A stretch of 64,000 nucleotides of DNA from Chrysomallon squamiferum. Lineage: Eukaryota; Mollusca; Gastropoda; Neomphalida; Peltospiridae. Numbering within the stretch: the first letter of the stretch is position 1; the number at the start of each line of letters is the position of its first letter. Of this stretch, positions 51,501 through 63,547 are shown one piece after another. The position numbers and the translations under genes were made by a program. Where the stretch lies: NCBI GenBank assembly GCA_012295275.1, contig CM022667.1:18199245-18263244 (forward strand). The letters run 5' to 3'. Under the pieces are notes generated by a model. That model was not told the origin of the DNA. It did no database searches and saw only the letters and a list, made by a program, of their open reading frames with translations.

Positions 51501-54500
51501 TGACAAATCGTAACCATATATGGTCTTGTCTTATTGTTGTTATAAAAGGTTTTGGAATATATGACCCACAGTATCTCTGAGTTTGTATCTTTTGACCCTG
51601 CACTGGACCAATCTCTAGAAAATCTTGATTACAGGTATCATTGTAAGTTGTTTTTATATCCATGTAGTCAAAGCTGAAACAAATGAAGAACTTTAATCAT
51701 TATTTTGATTAATGTATATTCTTAGAGACATATTACAAAGTAGAAACAGTTTCTAATTGCTGTGTCAATGACAAATACATGAGAAATTATGCAAATTTTA
51801 GACATATGTATTTTATTTATTTTTATTCTGTTAAACAAATTTTTGTTTTACATTATTTCAAAAGTTAACTGATGTTCGAAATATATTACATCACACATTT
51901 TGCACATATATCACAGGAAACGACTAAATCTATAATTGATGCAACCCTTTTATGACAATCAGTACACTGAAATCTCAAGTTTCAATAATTTACTGATCTA
52001 TGTGAATTCCAGGGAAAGGGATTTCATCAATTTTGTTAAATAGAATAAATGTAATAAAGTTGCTTACCTGATTGTTACAGTTGCATTCTGCTTTCCAGAA
52101 ATACTCCAGTACTTGCAGTAATTATTTGAATATAAATATTCTGAGGGATCGCTTACAATTGTTCCTTGATAGTAATTCCTAGTTTCTGTTTCACATTCTG
52201 CTGTAAAAACATTTACAAGATATTATTATATACTGTCATCTTTATTAATCTTATTTGACAATATTATCATTCCTATCCAATTAAAATAATGTGTGTATGG
52301 GTTTTTGTATCTCTGTACTTGTGATAAAAATTCAGATACACCTAAACTTATGAATCACATGCAGACACATGCATAAACATACACCCCCATTTGGATCTAG
52401 TAATAACATATAATGATATATAATAGTTATTATATACTGAATTTTTGTCAAATTAGCCAACAAATGCAGTAACTATAAACAATCTACCTGCAATGAAACC
52501 ATTCAATAAAACTAGTAAACAAATATATCTGTTACAACCAGGCAAGTCATTAAAAAAATAAAAATAAAACTTTTTTGTTGGTTTTGGTTGTTTTTTAAAT
52601 GGTTGTGCATGTCCATGTTTGTGTATGTTAGTGGTGTGTTCATGTACGTTTGTGCAGGTATCTAAAAACAGTCTTTTGCAATGGCTGTCTTATTCAGTTT
52701 TACCTAATAAATTGTGAGTGTATATATATACACATTTCTTCTTTTCTTTCTTTTTTTATTATTTCCTTAAAACCCTGGGTTTCAATATTATTAGGTACAT
52801 AATCCACTCAGTTATCAATATATTAAGTAAAAATAGTATAATTTTTTTTAAAGTATAGATTACAATATGCTTTCTTGCATGACTAAACACAATAAATATC
52901 AATTTATAAAACATCAGTAGCTTAGTTTGCAGGTAATGTTATTCAATATCACTTGTAACTTGGTACACTGCTTAATCGCAACATAAAACTGATATGGTCT
53001 GTTAACTGAAGGATAATATGGCTGTTGGTTTAAAAAAATGCTATAATAATATATCATGTATAGCTTTGATAAAATGTAACTGACAGAGTATGACTGCATA
53101 ATAAATTAGTCAAATATATTTTAGGTACCAGCAACCTACTTTTTAATTAATTTAGTCTTATATAATATGCCTAAAAATAAGTTAAAAATAAAAAATGTAG
53201 AAAAATACAAACAAATCATTACGAATCCATTTCTATAGGTTCAAAAGAAACATGCAAATCAGCACCACATATAATTTGTTCATTTTCCACCATTATTTTG
53301 GCAAATTGAAGGAAAAAACATATTTGGCCAACTGAAGTTTGAAAAATAACAGTCCTCTGGTGGTAAAAGCAAAGTTACCCCACTGATGTTAATGTGACTG
53401 CTGTATGCTCCCATAGGATCCATGATCATGATCCTGTCAAGGCAGCTATTGAAAGCCAGTGTGTGCTCATCCCTGAAGGAAAAAGTCCTGACCAACAAAA
53501 TAAGACCTGCTCAGATCCTGGCTAAAGGTCTACAAGAAGCACCAAATACTGTCCATGCTAACCTTAGGAGAATGGACACTTTGAAAAGAACTAACTATTG
53601 GCAGAATTGGGGAACTCCCCTGCCCATCCTGAGCCGGCATCTCAGCACAGTTTGGTGATTAATAGTGATAAAGCTGGTGATAAGGATGATACCCAGTCTT
53701 TCCTCATTTTTCCTTCTAAGTATCTCCCATAATAATTGATTGTGCTAAACAGATGTGCTAAATTGTTTTTAATATAGCTGATTTAGAATTTTTTTTTTTT
53801 TATCTTTTTTATTTATTTACTTATCAGAGATTCCCACTCCTATCCAACCATTTACACACATATATCATAACCTAAAATTAAAAAAAAATCAGTAATTATA
53901 ATGAGCATTTGTCCTATATCTCACTTTACAGGTGAGCAATTGTCTGTACACCAGTAATCAACTTATTCTCTGAGTGGAATAGATAGTAATTGGCAAAACA
54001 TCAAGTTAATGTTTATTTCTGAATGTATTCATATTATACACAGTAAAAACTGAACATGGCAGAAAAATATGCAACTAATTATAAAAATATAAATGCAATA
54101 ATTTTAAACAGTGCCAGTCCTTTCTTACTGCACATAAAATGTAGGAAACAGAATTTATAGCAATTTAGCTAAGCATGTGCTACTTTCAAATGCATTTTTG
54201 TTCTATGCAAAACATAGTGTAGTGTTGAACATTATTTAAAAGATAACTGAATAAGCCTTTATCTGATTATCATGACAGTTTATTACTCCATGCTATGAAT
54301 GGCTGAATTTGTTTACCCCCACCATGTTTAACACTCTTGTACATAGGACTTATTTAACATACAACAAAACACCACCACCATTTAAACAAAATCCACATAA
54401 TCTTTATTTCCATATATATTTTTTCTTGTTATGTTTTATTTGGGAGTGGAGGAAAGTGGACAAAAACGGCTCTTTTAATAGCTTTATCCAATTATGCTAT

Positions 54501-55381
54501 TTATGCTAACAGTGCCACCTTTATTGTTTTATATACTTTTTACAAAAGACAAAGTATAAATTATAATAAAATGCATTTCTGCATGGATAAACAGTTAGTT
54601 TCATCTATCACAAAAAAATACAAATATAACACCTGATAAACTGATTCACATTTAATTAAATGCAAAGTAGCCACACCCACAGTTTATCACAGTTTTGAAC
54701 TTATCTCTGTATGAAATTACACAAAACACGAAAAATGTATCTGATCCCATGCATCTTTACAAGTCTGTTATTTTGTTTGAAAAATTTAAATAAATACATG
54801 TCTGAACAAATAAAGACATAATTATAATTAATTTACCTGAATGCACACCATGAAGAAAATTCTTCAATAATAGTAACACACCTGAAACAAAATAAATCTT
54901 AATTATATATGATGTAACAAAAGTGCATAAAGAATTTATAGTTATTACAATATGTCATTCTTTATGGCTGGCTGATTAATAAATTAAAAAAAAAATAATA
55001 ATAATAATAATTAATTAATAAATTAATTAATTAAACAAAAAATATAAAATAATAATAACTGGCACAAGAAACTAAATGAACATACAATATCATTTACTCT
55101 TCGAACAAAGTTTACTGCTTTGATGTCTGACACTGACTGTACAAGTGTATATTACTGGCGATTCGTCGTCGTGTTGATATATATTAATCACTCTCACTCA
55201 CACTCACAGTCAGTGAGTCACAGTAACAGTAACGTGAGATAATTCACCGATAACTTATCACACGTGTGCACAGAGAGATTTAAAAATATAAATAATATGT
55301 TTGCTGTAATACAAGCAAATATATATCTAGTATTTTTTAAAAATGAAAATAACTTAACTTACCACAAAGGTACAACATCAT
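47596..55381 (-). CDS. LRP12: LRP12/LRP3-like CUB and LDLa receptor (10 coding exons)
   Basis: Exons in gene order: 55381-55363, 54881-54837, 52200-52068, 51673-51453, 51194-50892, 50540-50190, 49999-49880, 49388-49272, 48881-48756, 48422-47596. Phases agree and the joined frame is 753 aa. Order: signal peptide (1-21), CUB1 (about 24-139, four Cys), LDLa1 and LDLa2 (about 147-239), CUB2 (246-357), LDLa3-5 (359-477), TM (about 484-506), and a cytoplasmic tail of about 245 residues. This is the LRP12/LRP3 architecture. The TM junction [13 protein letters not shown] and the following LGCTCK-Y with L-RV-AEL-RR are as I recall them in those proteins. LDLa1 and LDLa5 have canonical CGDNSDE calcium-site residues; LDLa2 has GIDES and LDLa4 lacks the usual acidic set. 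CUB2 has only its first Cys pair. The tail has PPPSY and DDVPLI motifs (WW-type and acidic-dileucine candidates). LRP12 and LRP3 are single-pass surface receptors with poorly defined ligands. The choice between LRP12 and LRP3 is not settled. Confidence 0.9.
48446..48525. repeat. (GA)40 microsatellite next to the LRP12-like exon 10 acceptor
   Basis: Uninterrupted GA run of 80 bp. On the gene strand it is (TC)n and ends 22 bases before the AG of the last intron, so it lies where the branch point and polypyrimidine tract belong. Confidence 0.95.
53395..53665 (+). pseudogene. FLYWCH/MULE-type transposase fragment relic
   Basis: This lies in LRP12-like intron 2, on the opposite strand, and is clearly less AT-rich than its surroundings. 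Frames read H-D-H-D-P-V-K then, after a shift, [20 protein letters not shown], then [19 protein letters not shown]. The pattern H-x-H-x-P, then a Lys-rich helix with xxP-xxIL, then LxxxxxLKRT resembles the segment after the FLYWCH zinc finger in Mutator-like (MULE) transposase-derived proteins. No DDE domain follows. Recognition is from memory and tentative; no terminal repeats were found. Confidence 0.35.
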
Positions 55382-55639
55382 GAAAGCTAATTTTAGAAAA
55401 TTCGCGTTTAGTAAGTTTTCAACTTCTTACTTCCTACTTCAGTAGCTGTTGCTTTACGTTATTTGTAGAATAACAAAATAGCCTCTCTTCTTTTATATTG
55501 AATTGACATTATTTCCTTGAAAAGCATTATTCTAACTTAGTGAGAGATTTTCAAAACATCTCATGTTCTTTTAAACATTTAACGATGTCCTCATTACACT
55601 AAATTCCTTTTCTCCTCCATAGTCAATCTCGATTATACA

Positions 55640-55666
55640 GTCTCGCGGACGCTACGAGACTTTATA
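55640..55666 (-). promoter_or_regulatory. Possible TATA box and GC-rich palindrome, LRP12-like promoter
   Basis: On the gene strand TATAAA (55666-55661) is followed directly by GTCTCG, a 9-base spacer and CGAGAC (55660-55640). This is a 6-bp inverted repeat in an otherwise CpG-poor region. The start codon is 280 bp downstream, giving a 5' UTR of about 250 nt if transcription starts about 30 bp after the TATA box. There is no other support. Confidence 0.3.
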
Positions 55667-56385
55667 ATTTCGGCTATTTCCGTAAAATATCTGCTATTTT
55701 GTAATGACAAATATATTTCTGGTATCGGTATAAACTGATTGTCTCAAATGTAGTTATTTCATCGAGTAAGCGTAGATATCAAGAACAGAAAAACATTGGC
55801 ATTAATTGTTTGTTTTTATATTCTAAGAACAACTCAAAAGAATCAGTAATAGTAAAGAGGACGCCCGTTTTGTATTAATAATTTATTAACAACATGAGGA
55901 GCAACAATTTTAATAATCATTGGTTTTATCACTTTCATTAGCACTAACAGCCATCATCATCATAAAATTAATGATGAATAGATGGCTAATTTTAACAAAG
56001 TCAGACTAAAACAGCCTACTAATTTACAAATAGCAACGTTAAAATATAATTTAAAATTACCCTTTTGATTTATTTTAATTCAATTTTTTTTTCTCTCTCC
56101 ATTTCTTTTGGGTTTTTTAAATTGTGCATCATATAGTTTTATTTGAAACTGTTGTACTCCATATGTCTACATATTAATGGTTTAAGAAAGAATCAGTCGA
56201 ATGTTCAGATTACGCATAGCAGCTAATTATCAGTTACGAAAAGGGTCGTCCCGTTTTCATTATATGTTGGTACATTTTCTTCTTTTTTAAATTTTATATT
56301 CCTGCTATTAATACATATATTTGTATTAATATTCAAGTCATTATTTAAAGTAAAATACATTATTAACGTGCGGGGTATGTGTGTT

Positions 56386-56386
<1 letters not shown>

Positions 56387-56417
<31 letters not shown>
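56387..56417. repeat. (GT)n microsatellite
   Basis: Perfect GT run after GTGTGTTTGTGCGTG. Confidence 0.9.
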
Positions 56418-56421
<4 letters not shown>

Positions 56422-58434
56422 TTATTTTGTTGATATGTGTATATTGTTAAAACTGAAGTTTTTTATTATAAAGAAAGAAAGAAAATTAGTTTACTTACAA
56501 TAATGTGATTAAATCTGAATCAAACCATATTTAAACTGGAAATTGCAGCCATAATTATGTTGTCTTGCTGATGTGATAATGGACATACTGTATATGAAAT
56601 AATATCTCTGAGACTTTATCCATGAACCCTGCATTATCAATAAAATTAGGATTACAAATATTATTAAAATTTATATTCACCATATTTATTTATGGAATTT
56701 TGTACACATACATTTTGAACGAAACAATATTATTAATAAAATTACATCATATTTGTCAAATTTAAAATATTAAAAACATCGTAAACATTTATAAAATGAA
56801 ACCGACATTTTTTAAAATAATAATAATCATAATAAATGACAGAACACTGCATGTCACGAAACAAAATCTAACGTAAGGTTATGTATGCCGTCAGGATACA
56901 TGATTTAGTCTCTAAAGACAGGTTTGGTCTTTATGGTATCATCTTATCCTTGGCCTTTTTTACTTTTATCTGTAACTTCATAAACACTCACGCCCACACA
57001 TTCACACATAAACACTCATCCACAATATGGCAATAACTCGATTTTCAAGGGTTTTCAATAGGGATCCTACTTGACAGTTTTTTCGGTAATTAGTATATCC
57101 TACCAAATTTTGATGGCATTCGAGCTTGTTATCGGTATTTGACAATTGCGATCGGTTGTTAACGGTAATCAGTAAAGTGAAGAAAAAACATAACTAAAAA
57201 TACACAACTCTGTCGTCTGCTCTGGCGAGATTATAAATTGGTTTGTTGATCAAGATTCTGAAACGTGATCGATAGTATCGAAAATGTTAAACATATTAAT
57301 AAGAAATGTTGAAATTACGATTCTTCTGAATTGGTGCATATAATTATAAAATAGGTAATTATAACAACCAAGTAATTTGTGACAAAACTAACTTTATAAT
57401 ATATATATTTTTTTTTTTTTTAGAAGAAAAAAAAAATACTAATAGTAGTAGTAATAATTAAAAAATAAATTTTATAAAAATTGCTGTTCAGATTAGATTT
57501 CGCGGAAATGTCACACTTTTGATATAAATATATATTATTTACACTGTAACTGTAAGCATATCCAGTTTATTATTTTAAAATAAAATCGATATCGAAATAT
57601 ATTAAAGCTGAGATTCGAATAAAATAGATAAAGATTTCTGTGGCAGCATGCACATTATTATTAATTTCGTTGAGTTTTTCTTTTTATGTTTATTCCTCAT
57701 TTATATTGAGAACAGTGAATAACAACGTAAAACAAAGAAGACCAGTATAATTTTTTGATTAGTATTTTTTATAAAGAATGTCATCATGTTAAAGTCATTT
57801 ACTTATTTATTTTGATTATCATTTTATTACTACTACAGGTTTTTTCAATACCATTTCATATACAGTTTGTTAACAAAACTAATGTATCCTATTTTTATTT
57901 GTACAGCATTTAAATAATTTATCAGTCTTTAATGTAGATGTATGTTTGTTACAAACTATTTGTAATCTTGCATTGACTGGATTTCACAAATGGAATTCTT
58001 ATTATTAATAATATTAAGTTATATAAGATGTTTAATAATAAGCATTTATAAAACAAGAAGAAAATAATAAACTTACTTTTCCGTAACTTACTGTATAATA
58101 GAATAATGCTCATTAAAAAATTATCTGTTTATGTAACAATTTCAGAACATGAAATGAATCAGTGATTCAGAAGAAATGATCCTATCTGACTGTATTTTAT
58201 ACCTGTGAACAACAGACAAATACAAATTCTTTAATAAAACATGAAAATAACCTACAGCTTGAAGCAGCATGTTTTCAGTTGATGTAAAGCATGAAACATC
58301 AAGTTAAAATTCATTTTGAAGAATGATGTGAATTTGAAAGAAGTTAGTCAAAAAGGCAAACATGATTGTCAACAAACTGATTCAAAAATCTCGAATCTGA
58401 TATCAGATAACAAAAAGAAATATTTGGAATTGAT

Positions 58435-61015
58435 ATGAAAATAGGCAGTTTTGAGCAAAAAGAAACTGATGTATTAGAACAAAATGAGTTTAAACACAAT
58501 ATTCCAGAAACATGTTATGATGAAACAAAATACACAAAGTCTAACAAATGTGTAAAATGTCATTATTGCAGCCATTATAGAAATGATGTCGATCACCTCA
58601 ATGCAAAGCATTTGAAAGAAAAGAAATTCAAATGTCCAAATAATGGATGTGATTTTGTCACAAAATGGTGCAGAAATATACAACATCACATACTTATCCA
58701 GTGTCGAAAGGCCACATGAATGCCACATTTGCTTTTACAAATTCAAAAGGCTTGGGGATCTAAAATATCATCTCTGTCACCATAATGATGAGAAACCGAT
58801 ATCTTGTGACGTGTGATTTTCAATGCAAAACAAATTATGAGCTCAGTTGTCATAAGCTCAAACATTCTACAGTCCGTAAATTTGCCTGCACATTTCCAGA
58901 TTGTAAGCAGAAGACAAAAACAAAATCTGATTCGACCAAGCATATGAAAACACACACCAAAGTAAGATTATTTATCATTTATATCATTACTAGATAAACT
59001 TGAACTTATAAAGAATAATAAAAAAAAGAATTAAGCTATAACATTTTATTTTGGTTAAATTATGTTTAAAATAGTAATTATAATTAAATTAGAGTGCTTG
59101 AAAATGTTTGGGATATCAATGATAGCTCTATAAACAAAAATGTTTTTTCCGTTTTTAGGTTTATGATTATCTCTGTCCTCAATGTGGAAAAGGCTTTTAT
59201 ATGCAAAATAGCCTAAAATGATATGGAATGTCATCCAGACAAAAGGAATTATAAATGTGATTTGTGCACAGTCTTTTAAAACAAAATCCACTATCAGGGC
59301 ACATATGCAAATGCACAATGGAGTGAAGCCTTGGACATGTGAAATCTATTCACAAGACTTTCTTAATAAATGGAATATGATAAAACAAAAAAACTCATGA
59401 TGAAAATCGCCCATATAAATGTCCTATTTGTCCATATGGTGCAAGAGTTCGTGAGCATCTACTAGGCCATATAGGAGCCATGCATAATAAAGGTTTTTCT
59501 TATTACTGTGAAATTTGTAAAAAGCCATGGAAGAGATTTAGCCAGCTACAAATTCATATAAAACACATGTACAGAGGAGCTGATCTTCACTGTTTAGGAA
59601 CTAGCATGAACCTAAATATTAAATTGAAACCAGAATTGAATGGTGACTGTGTAAAAATAAAACAACGCAAGCACCAACATGGACTATCTTCTAAAACAAA
59701 ATGTAAACCTCATTGTCGTGCAGATGTCATAAAAGATAACCATAAGGATCCTGTCACAACTGATGATGTTTGTTTTGGTAAGGAAAGAAACCCAATTCCC
59801 GGTTTATGAATCCAGAAAACATGCAAGGAAAAGCATCAGAAAAGCATCAAGCCTACTTGGAAATGAAAGAACGTAACTGTGAGAAAAAATATGGGTACAG
59901 ATCAGGCTGGCTTAGGTTAAGAAAAAGGTCAAAAGCAAAGGTTTCTCATCTTACTTTACCAGAATTGAAATGTTCAGATACAGATAAAAATAATATGAAA
60001 GAGATAACCAGTAGTAACAGTAATACAAAAAATAGAGTTTTAGATAGAAAGAAAACATAATTCTGTGGAATTGCTGATAAAAGGTAAAAAGAAATTGATG
60101 ATAATGAGAAAAAGTAACAGACATCAGCACCATCAGAAGAATTTTTTAGTGAGTCTGTTGCAGCAGTTCAAAGTAATTTTTACAGTAGAAGTGTTAGACT
60201 ATTGGGTAAACATTTGAGTGCTGAACCACAGCAAAACAATACCACTTGCCGAATTTTTTCTTGTTCTCTACAAAATAGCAAATTCAAACAGTCAGAAAAT
60301 AGTTATCCAAAAAGAAATAAAATTGAAAATATTGTAGACAAGTTAAAAGGTAAAAAAGTTGATTCTTAAAATGCATAAGTGACAAAGTTTCACCAAACCT
60401 GCAAAAGAAAAGTGCAGAAACCCCAAAATTCAAAGGCTGAAAAGTCTGCAGACGGTGTCTCAAACATTCAGCAAATAACTTTAGCAGAAGAAAGACAACA
60501 AAGTTCAAATGAATCAGACATTTTCTGAAATGAAAAAGTATAAAATACCTAAATCAGACATTAGGATTTTCAAATCTAATTTAAAACCAGATAAATATGA
60601 AAATGTAAGAAAACCAGACAAGATTAAAAATAATGAGAAAAAGGTTCTTGGTAAAGACAATGGTGCAAACAGTATTTCCTATAATTCAGAGGTTAAATGA
60701 GTTTAAAAAGTTGGAAAGTGCAAAGATGTTATTAATATTTGTTTGAAAAACAAACTACTTGATAAAATTGCCAATTACCAGTCTGTGAAAGATGAATTAA
60801 CTGATGATTTTTATCTCTCTATTAATCCTCGATATAAAACTCAAAATTCAATTATATCTGTGATGAATCAGAAACCTGTATTGCAGAAAAGATGAAACTA
60901 AAAATGAAAAGTGTATAAAGCCCAAAATAAAAAAAATCACCTATCAGGATAAATTTTGAAAACAAATTTACAGATGCAAAGAAAATGAAAAAAATTAATG
61001 GTACTAAAAATGTCA
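58435..61015 (+). pseudogene. C2H2 zinc-finger gene, frameshifted and interrupted
   Basis: Successive frames encode C2H2 fingers: CVKCHYCSHYRND, then KFKCPNNGCDFVTKW, RPHECHICFYKFKRLGDLKY, CDVCDFQCKTNYE, KFACTFPDCKQKTKTKSD, DYLCPQCGKGFYMQNSLK, YKCDLCTV, PWTCEIYSQDF (second Cys replaced by Tyr), PYKCPICPYGARVREHL and YYCEICKKPWKRFSQLQIH. The fingers are linked by E-R-P or H-x-x-K-P linkers. The frame changes or stops near 58700, 58815, 59220, 59275 and 59395. An intron with clean sites (GTAAGA at 58962, TTTTTAG to 59158) is kept, so this is not a processed copy. From about 59600 to 61015 a Lys/Asn/Ser-rich tail continues in broken frames. The tail stops at the transposon-like sequence beginning at 61018. 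Assembly indels are an alternative for some of the shifts. Confidence 0.75.
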
Positions 61016-61195
61016 ATGGGTCATTCCGTGTCAAATCACCCCCCAAAAAAAAGAAATTTAAACCCAACCGTCTCAGATTTTTATAAAATTTGGTATACTT
61101 GTTGACTGGGGTCCCACAGCACCAAATCTGAAATGTTAGCCCAATCAGACCAGTGGTGTGGGAGATATGGCCCACCGAATTTTGAGATTTTTGTC

Positions 61196-61950
61196 AACCT
61201 TAGAACCCTCATATCTCAGGAACTACTGGGCCAATCTTCATAAAATTGGTATTGTTAGAAAGGCAAAGTGACAAGGATACCAAATCTGCCATTTTTGTTT
61301 AGTTTGGAAAATACTGGAGTACCTTGACCTTCTGACCTTTGCTATGACCTTGAAATTGACCGTGTGGATCACGTGATCTTGAGATAACCTTTATTGAAAT
61401 TTAATCTCCCACATGTTAACTAAAACATATAAAAGTTTCCTGGCTGTAATATTTTTTGTTTAGCCATTTATAGATTTAAAAAATGCACATACATGAAAAT
61501 AACACCTTTTCAGCCATTAACATCTGATTAACTAAAACCTGAATGATCAATTCTGGATGCTAGGGATCACCATCTTTCTTGGCAAAGTGACAAGGATACC
61601 AAATCTGCCATTTTTGTTTAGTTTGGAAAATACTGGAGTACCTTGACCTTCTGACCTTTGCTATGACCTTGAAATTGACCGTGTGGATCACGTGATCTTG
61701 AGATAACCTTTATTGAAATTTAATCTCCCACATGTTAACTAAAACATATAAAAGTTTCCTGGCTGTAATATTTTTTGTTTAGCCATTTATAGATTTAAAA
61801 AATGCACATACATGAAAATAACACCTTTTCAGCCATTAACATCTGATTAACTAAAACCTGAATGATCAATTCTGGATGCTAGGGATCACCATCTTTCTTG
61901 ATCATCAAGTAAGACATTGTAGGCCTACATGTATGCATAAAGTTCACATA
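61196..61950 (+). repeat. Left inverted-repeat arm
   Basis: Begins ACCTTAGAACCCTCATATCT and ends CATAAAGTTCACATA. It pairs with the reverse complement of 63545-63973. Two tandem copies of a 319-bp segment (61262-61580 and 61581-61899) occupy most of it. Confidence 0.85.
61262..61899 (+). repeat. 319-bp tandem duplication, two near-identical copies
   Basis: GGCAAAGTGACAAGGATACC starts at 61262 and again at 61581. I saw no difference between the two copies when reading them side by side. Each ends in AGGGATCACCATCTTTCTTG. Near identity implies a recent event or ongoing conversion. Confidence 0.9.
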
Positions 61951-62219
61951 AATTTGAGAGAACTAGGTGTTTCTGATGCTTAACCTTCTCACTATGTTTG
62001 TTTCAAATGATCACTGTATCCTTCATTCCCAGACACATTCTACTGTTCTCATCACTTTCATAAAATTGGATTATTTCCTCCTTCAATTCATTGTCCTTTC
62101 AATGGTAAAGGGTTACAAAATCAAGATTTGCACACACTCTGGGTAGGATTCAGACATTAAGATGTCATTTTAATGTTACTGTAGCTGATGCTAGTTTTTT
62201 CTGTCCTTTCATTCATTTA

Positions 62220-62660
62220 CTGGAATGTGCTAATGAATGGAGTTTGACAGGAGTTTCGCCTAAACTCGACAGAATAGAATTCAAATCAAAGTCCTTTTCT
62301 GGGGAAACAACAACCAGCGGTTTGCCTGGTAAGTTATCATCAAATTCTCCCATTGTAATACCACCCATTTTAAAGCCATCCTCTGCAGGACTTTTGATTT
62401 CTGAAGGGTAATCAGACAGTCACAGCACAACTTGTCTCCTGGCACTAGTGTCTTTGGAGGATTTACTAAGCATTTGTAAGTGCCCATGCTAACAATTCTT
62501 AAAGATCTAGTGTGTACTTGCTCAGGGTGGCGATTAAGGGGATCACAACAGTTTTTCTGCAATGTTGAAAATTTGATGAAAAGTTCTTGTTCATGATACT
62601 CTTGATGTCCCGTATTTTGATCCCACTTCAAAGAGTGAGGAGTTCGACTTCCTCAGTTTT
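62220..62660 (-). pseudogene. Decayed transposon-encoded protein fragment, family unknown
   Basis: The minus-strand ORF (62631-62281) contains NCCDPLNRHPEQVHTRSLR and, later, LVPGDKLCCDC, a Cys/His pattern of a putative zinc-binding N-terminal domain. After a frameshift near 62390 the reading continues in another frame with GFKMGGITMGEF, then SPEKDFDLNSILSSLGETPV, ending at a stop near 62211. The combination of C-C-D-P-L-x-x-H, two C-x-x-C-like pairs and an L-x-x-LGETPVK segment recalls uncharacterised repeat-encoded proteins in invertebrate genomes, from memory. It is probably the element's own cargo or transposase-associated protein. Confidence 0.4.
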
Positions 62661-63492
62661 CCATACACTTCGCAACAACTCCTTTTTAATATGATGGTGT
62701 TGATAACACACATTTTCAGGAGAGTTAAAGCTGCAGTTAGCCCTGGAAGAAATAAGGATTTTCAGTATTGGCCTGCACCTTCAATTCAATAGAACAAAGT
62801 CAGTCTTTCCTAAATATTAAATCAAATCCTGAAACCCTTTCAGTAAAGTTAAGCAGGTCATAAAATGGCAGCAGAGTACATGTGTTATTGCCAAAGGCCC
62901 ACAAGTCTTGGGCATTTATGTCAATCTTCTCAAGTATAAATCACAGTTTATTAAGGTGAAGTAGGCCTTGTTCATACTCTGTGCCGAAGACTGGGTGTAC
63001 AAATACATTATGCAGTACATCACTTGATGACGTCTGATTTCAGACTGGGTTGTACTGTTGTTGACTGAAACCTTGTTCAAAACCAATGGCAAGGCCCACA
63101 TGACATGATAAAATTACTTAATAGGTTTTATGAAATAAAACTATTGTTTATATATCAACATCTGACATTGTGTCCAATTTAAAAAGCTTCAGATTGTCAA
63201 AGAAATGCAGATGAAGAAACTTCTTTGTCTTAAACTTCTAATTGCCATGTGCTCAATGGGGATTGCACCAGGGAATCTAAAGGAGTTCCTGGCCTGCCTG
63301 AAGCATCACTTCCTGTTAACCCTTTGAGCCTGATTGTGTAGAACATGTCATGCCATTTGGCATCTTTTCATATCCTTCAGGAATTCCTTCAGACATGTCA
63401 GGTGGGTTTTAACTCCAAAGATGAGTTTTTAGTCTCAGAGAAAATGTACATTGTAATGCATTGTATCAATCATCCATGCAGGTATGCATTTG

Positions 63493-63547
63493 TTTAAATC
63501 TCTATTATGGCTAAACAAAAAATATTATACCCTGGAAACTTTTATAT
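63493..63547 (-). repeat. Partial direct copy of the right-arm interior
   Basis: TTTAAATCTCTATTATGGCT followed by AAACAAAAAATATTATACCC and GGAAACTTTTATATG closely matches 63690-63755. The right arm therefore also has a partial tandem copy, on its inner side. Confidence 0.75.

Larger units (their letters stand above)
55382..58434. other. 5' flank of the LRP12-like gene and AT-rich DNA
   Basis: Contains the presumed LRP12-like 5' UTR and promoter. A (GT)n tract lies at 56387-56417 and a T/A-run segment at 57401-57435. The part from about 57050 to 57260 is slightly less AT-rich, without an ORF. No second gene is visible. Confidence 0.5.

Noticed and set aside
62916-63101. 61-codon minus-strand ORF inside the inverted-repeat element
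   Set aside because: Too short and without resemblance; possibly a decayed part of the element's protein but not supportable.
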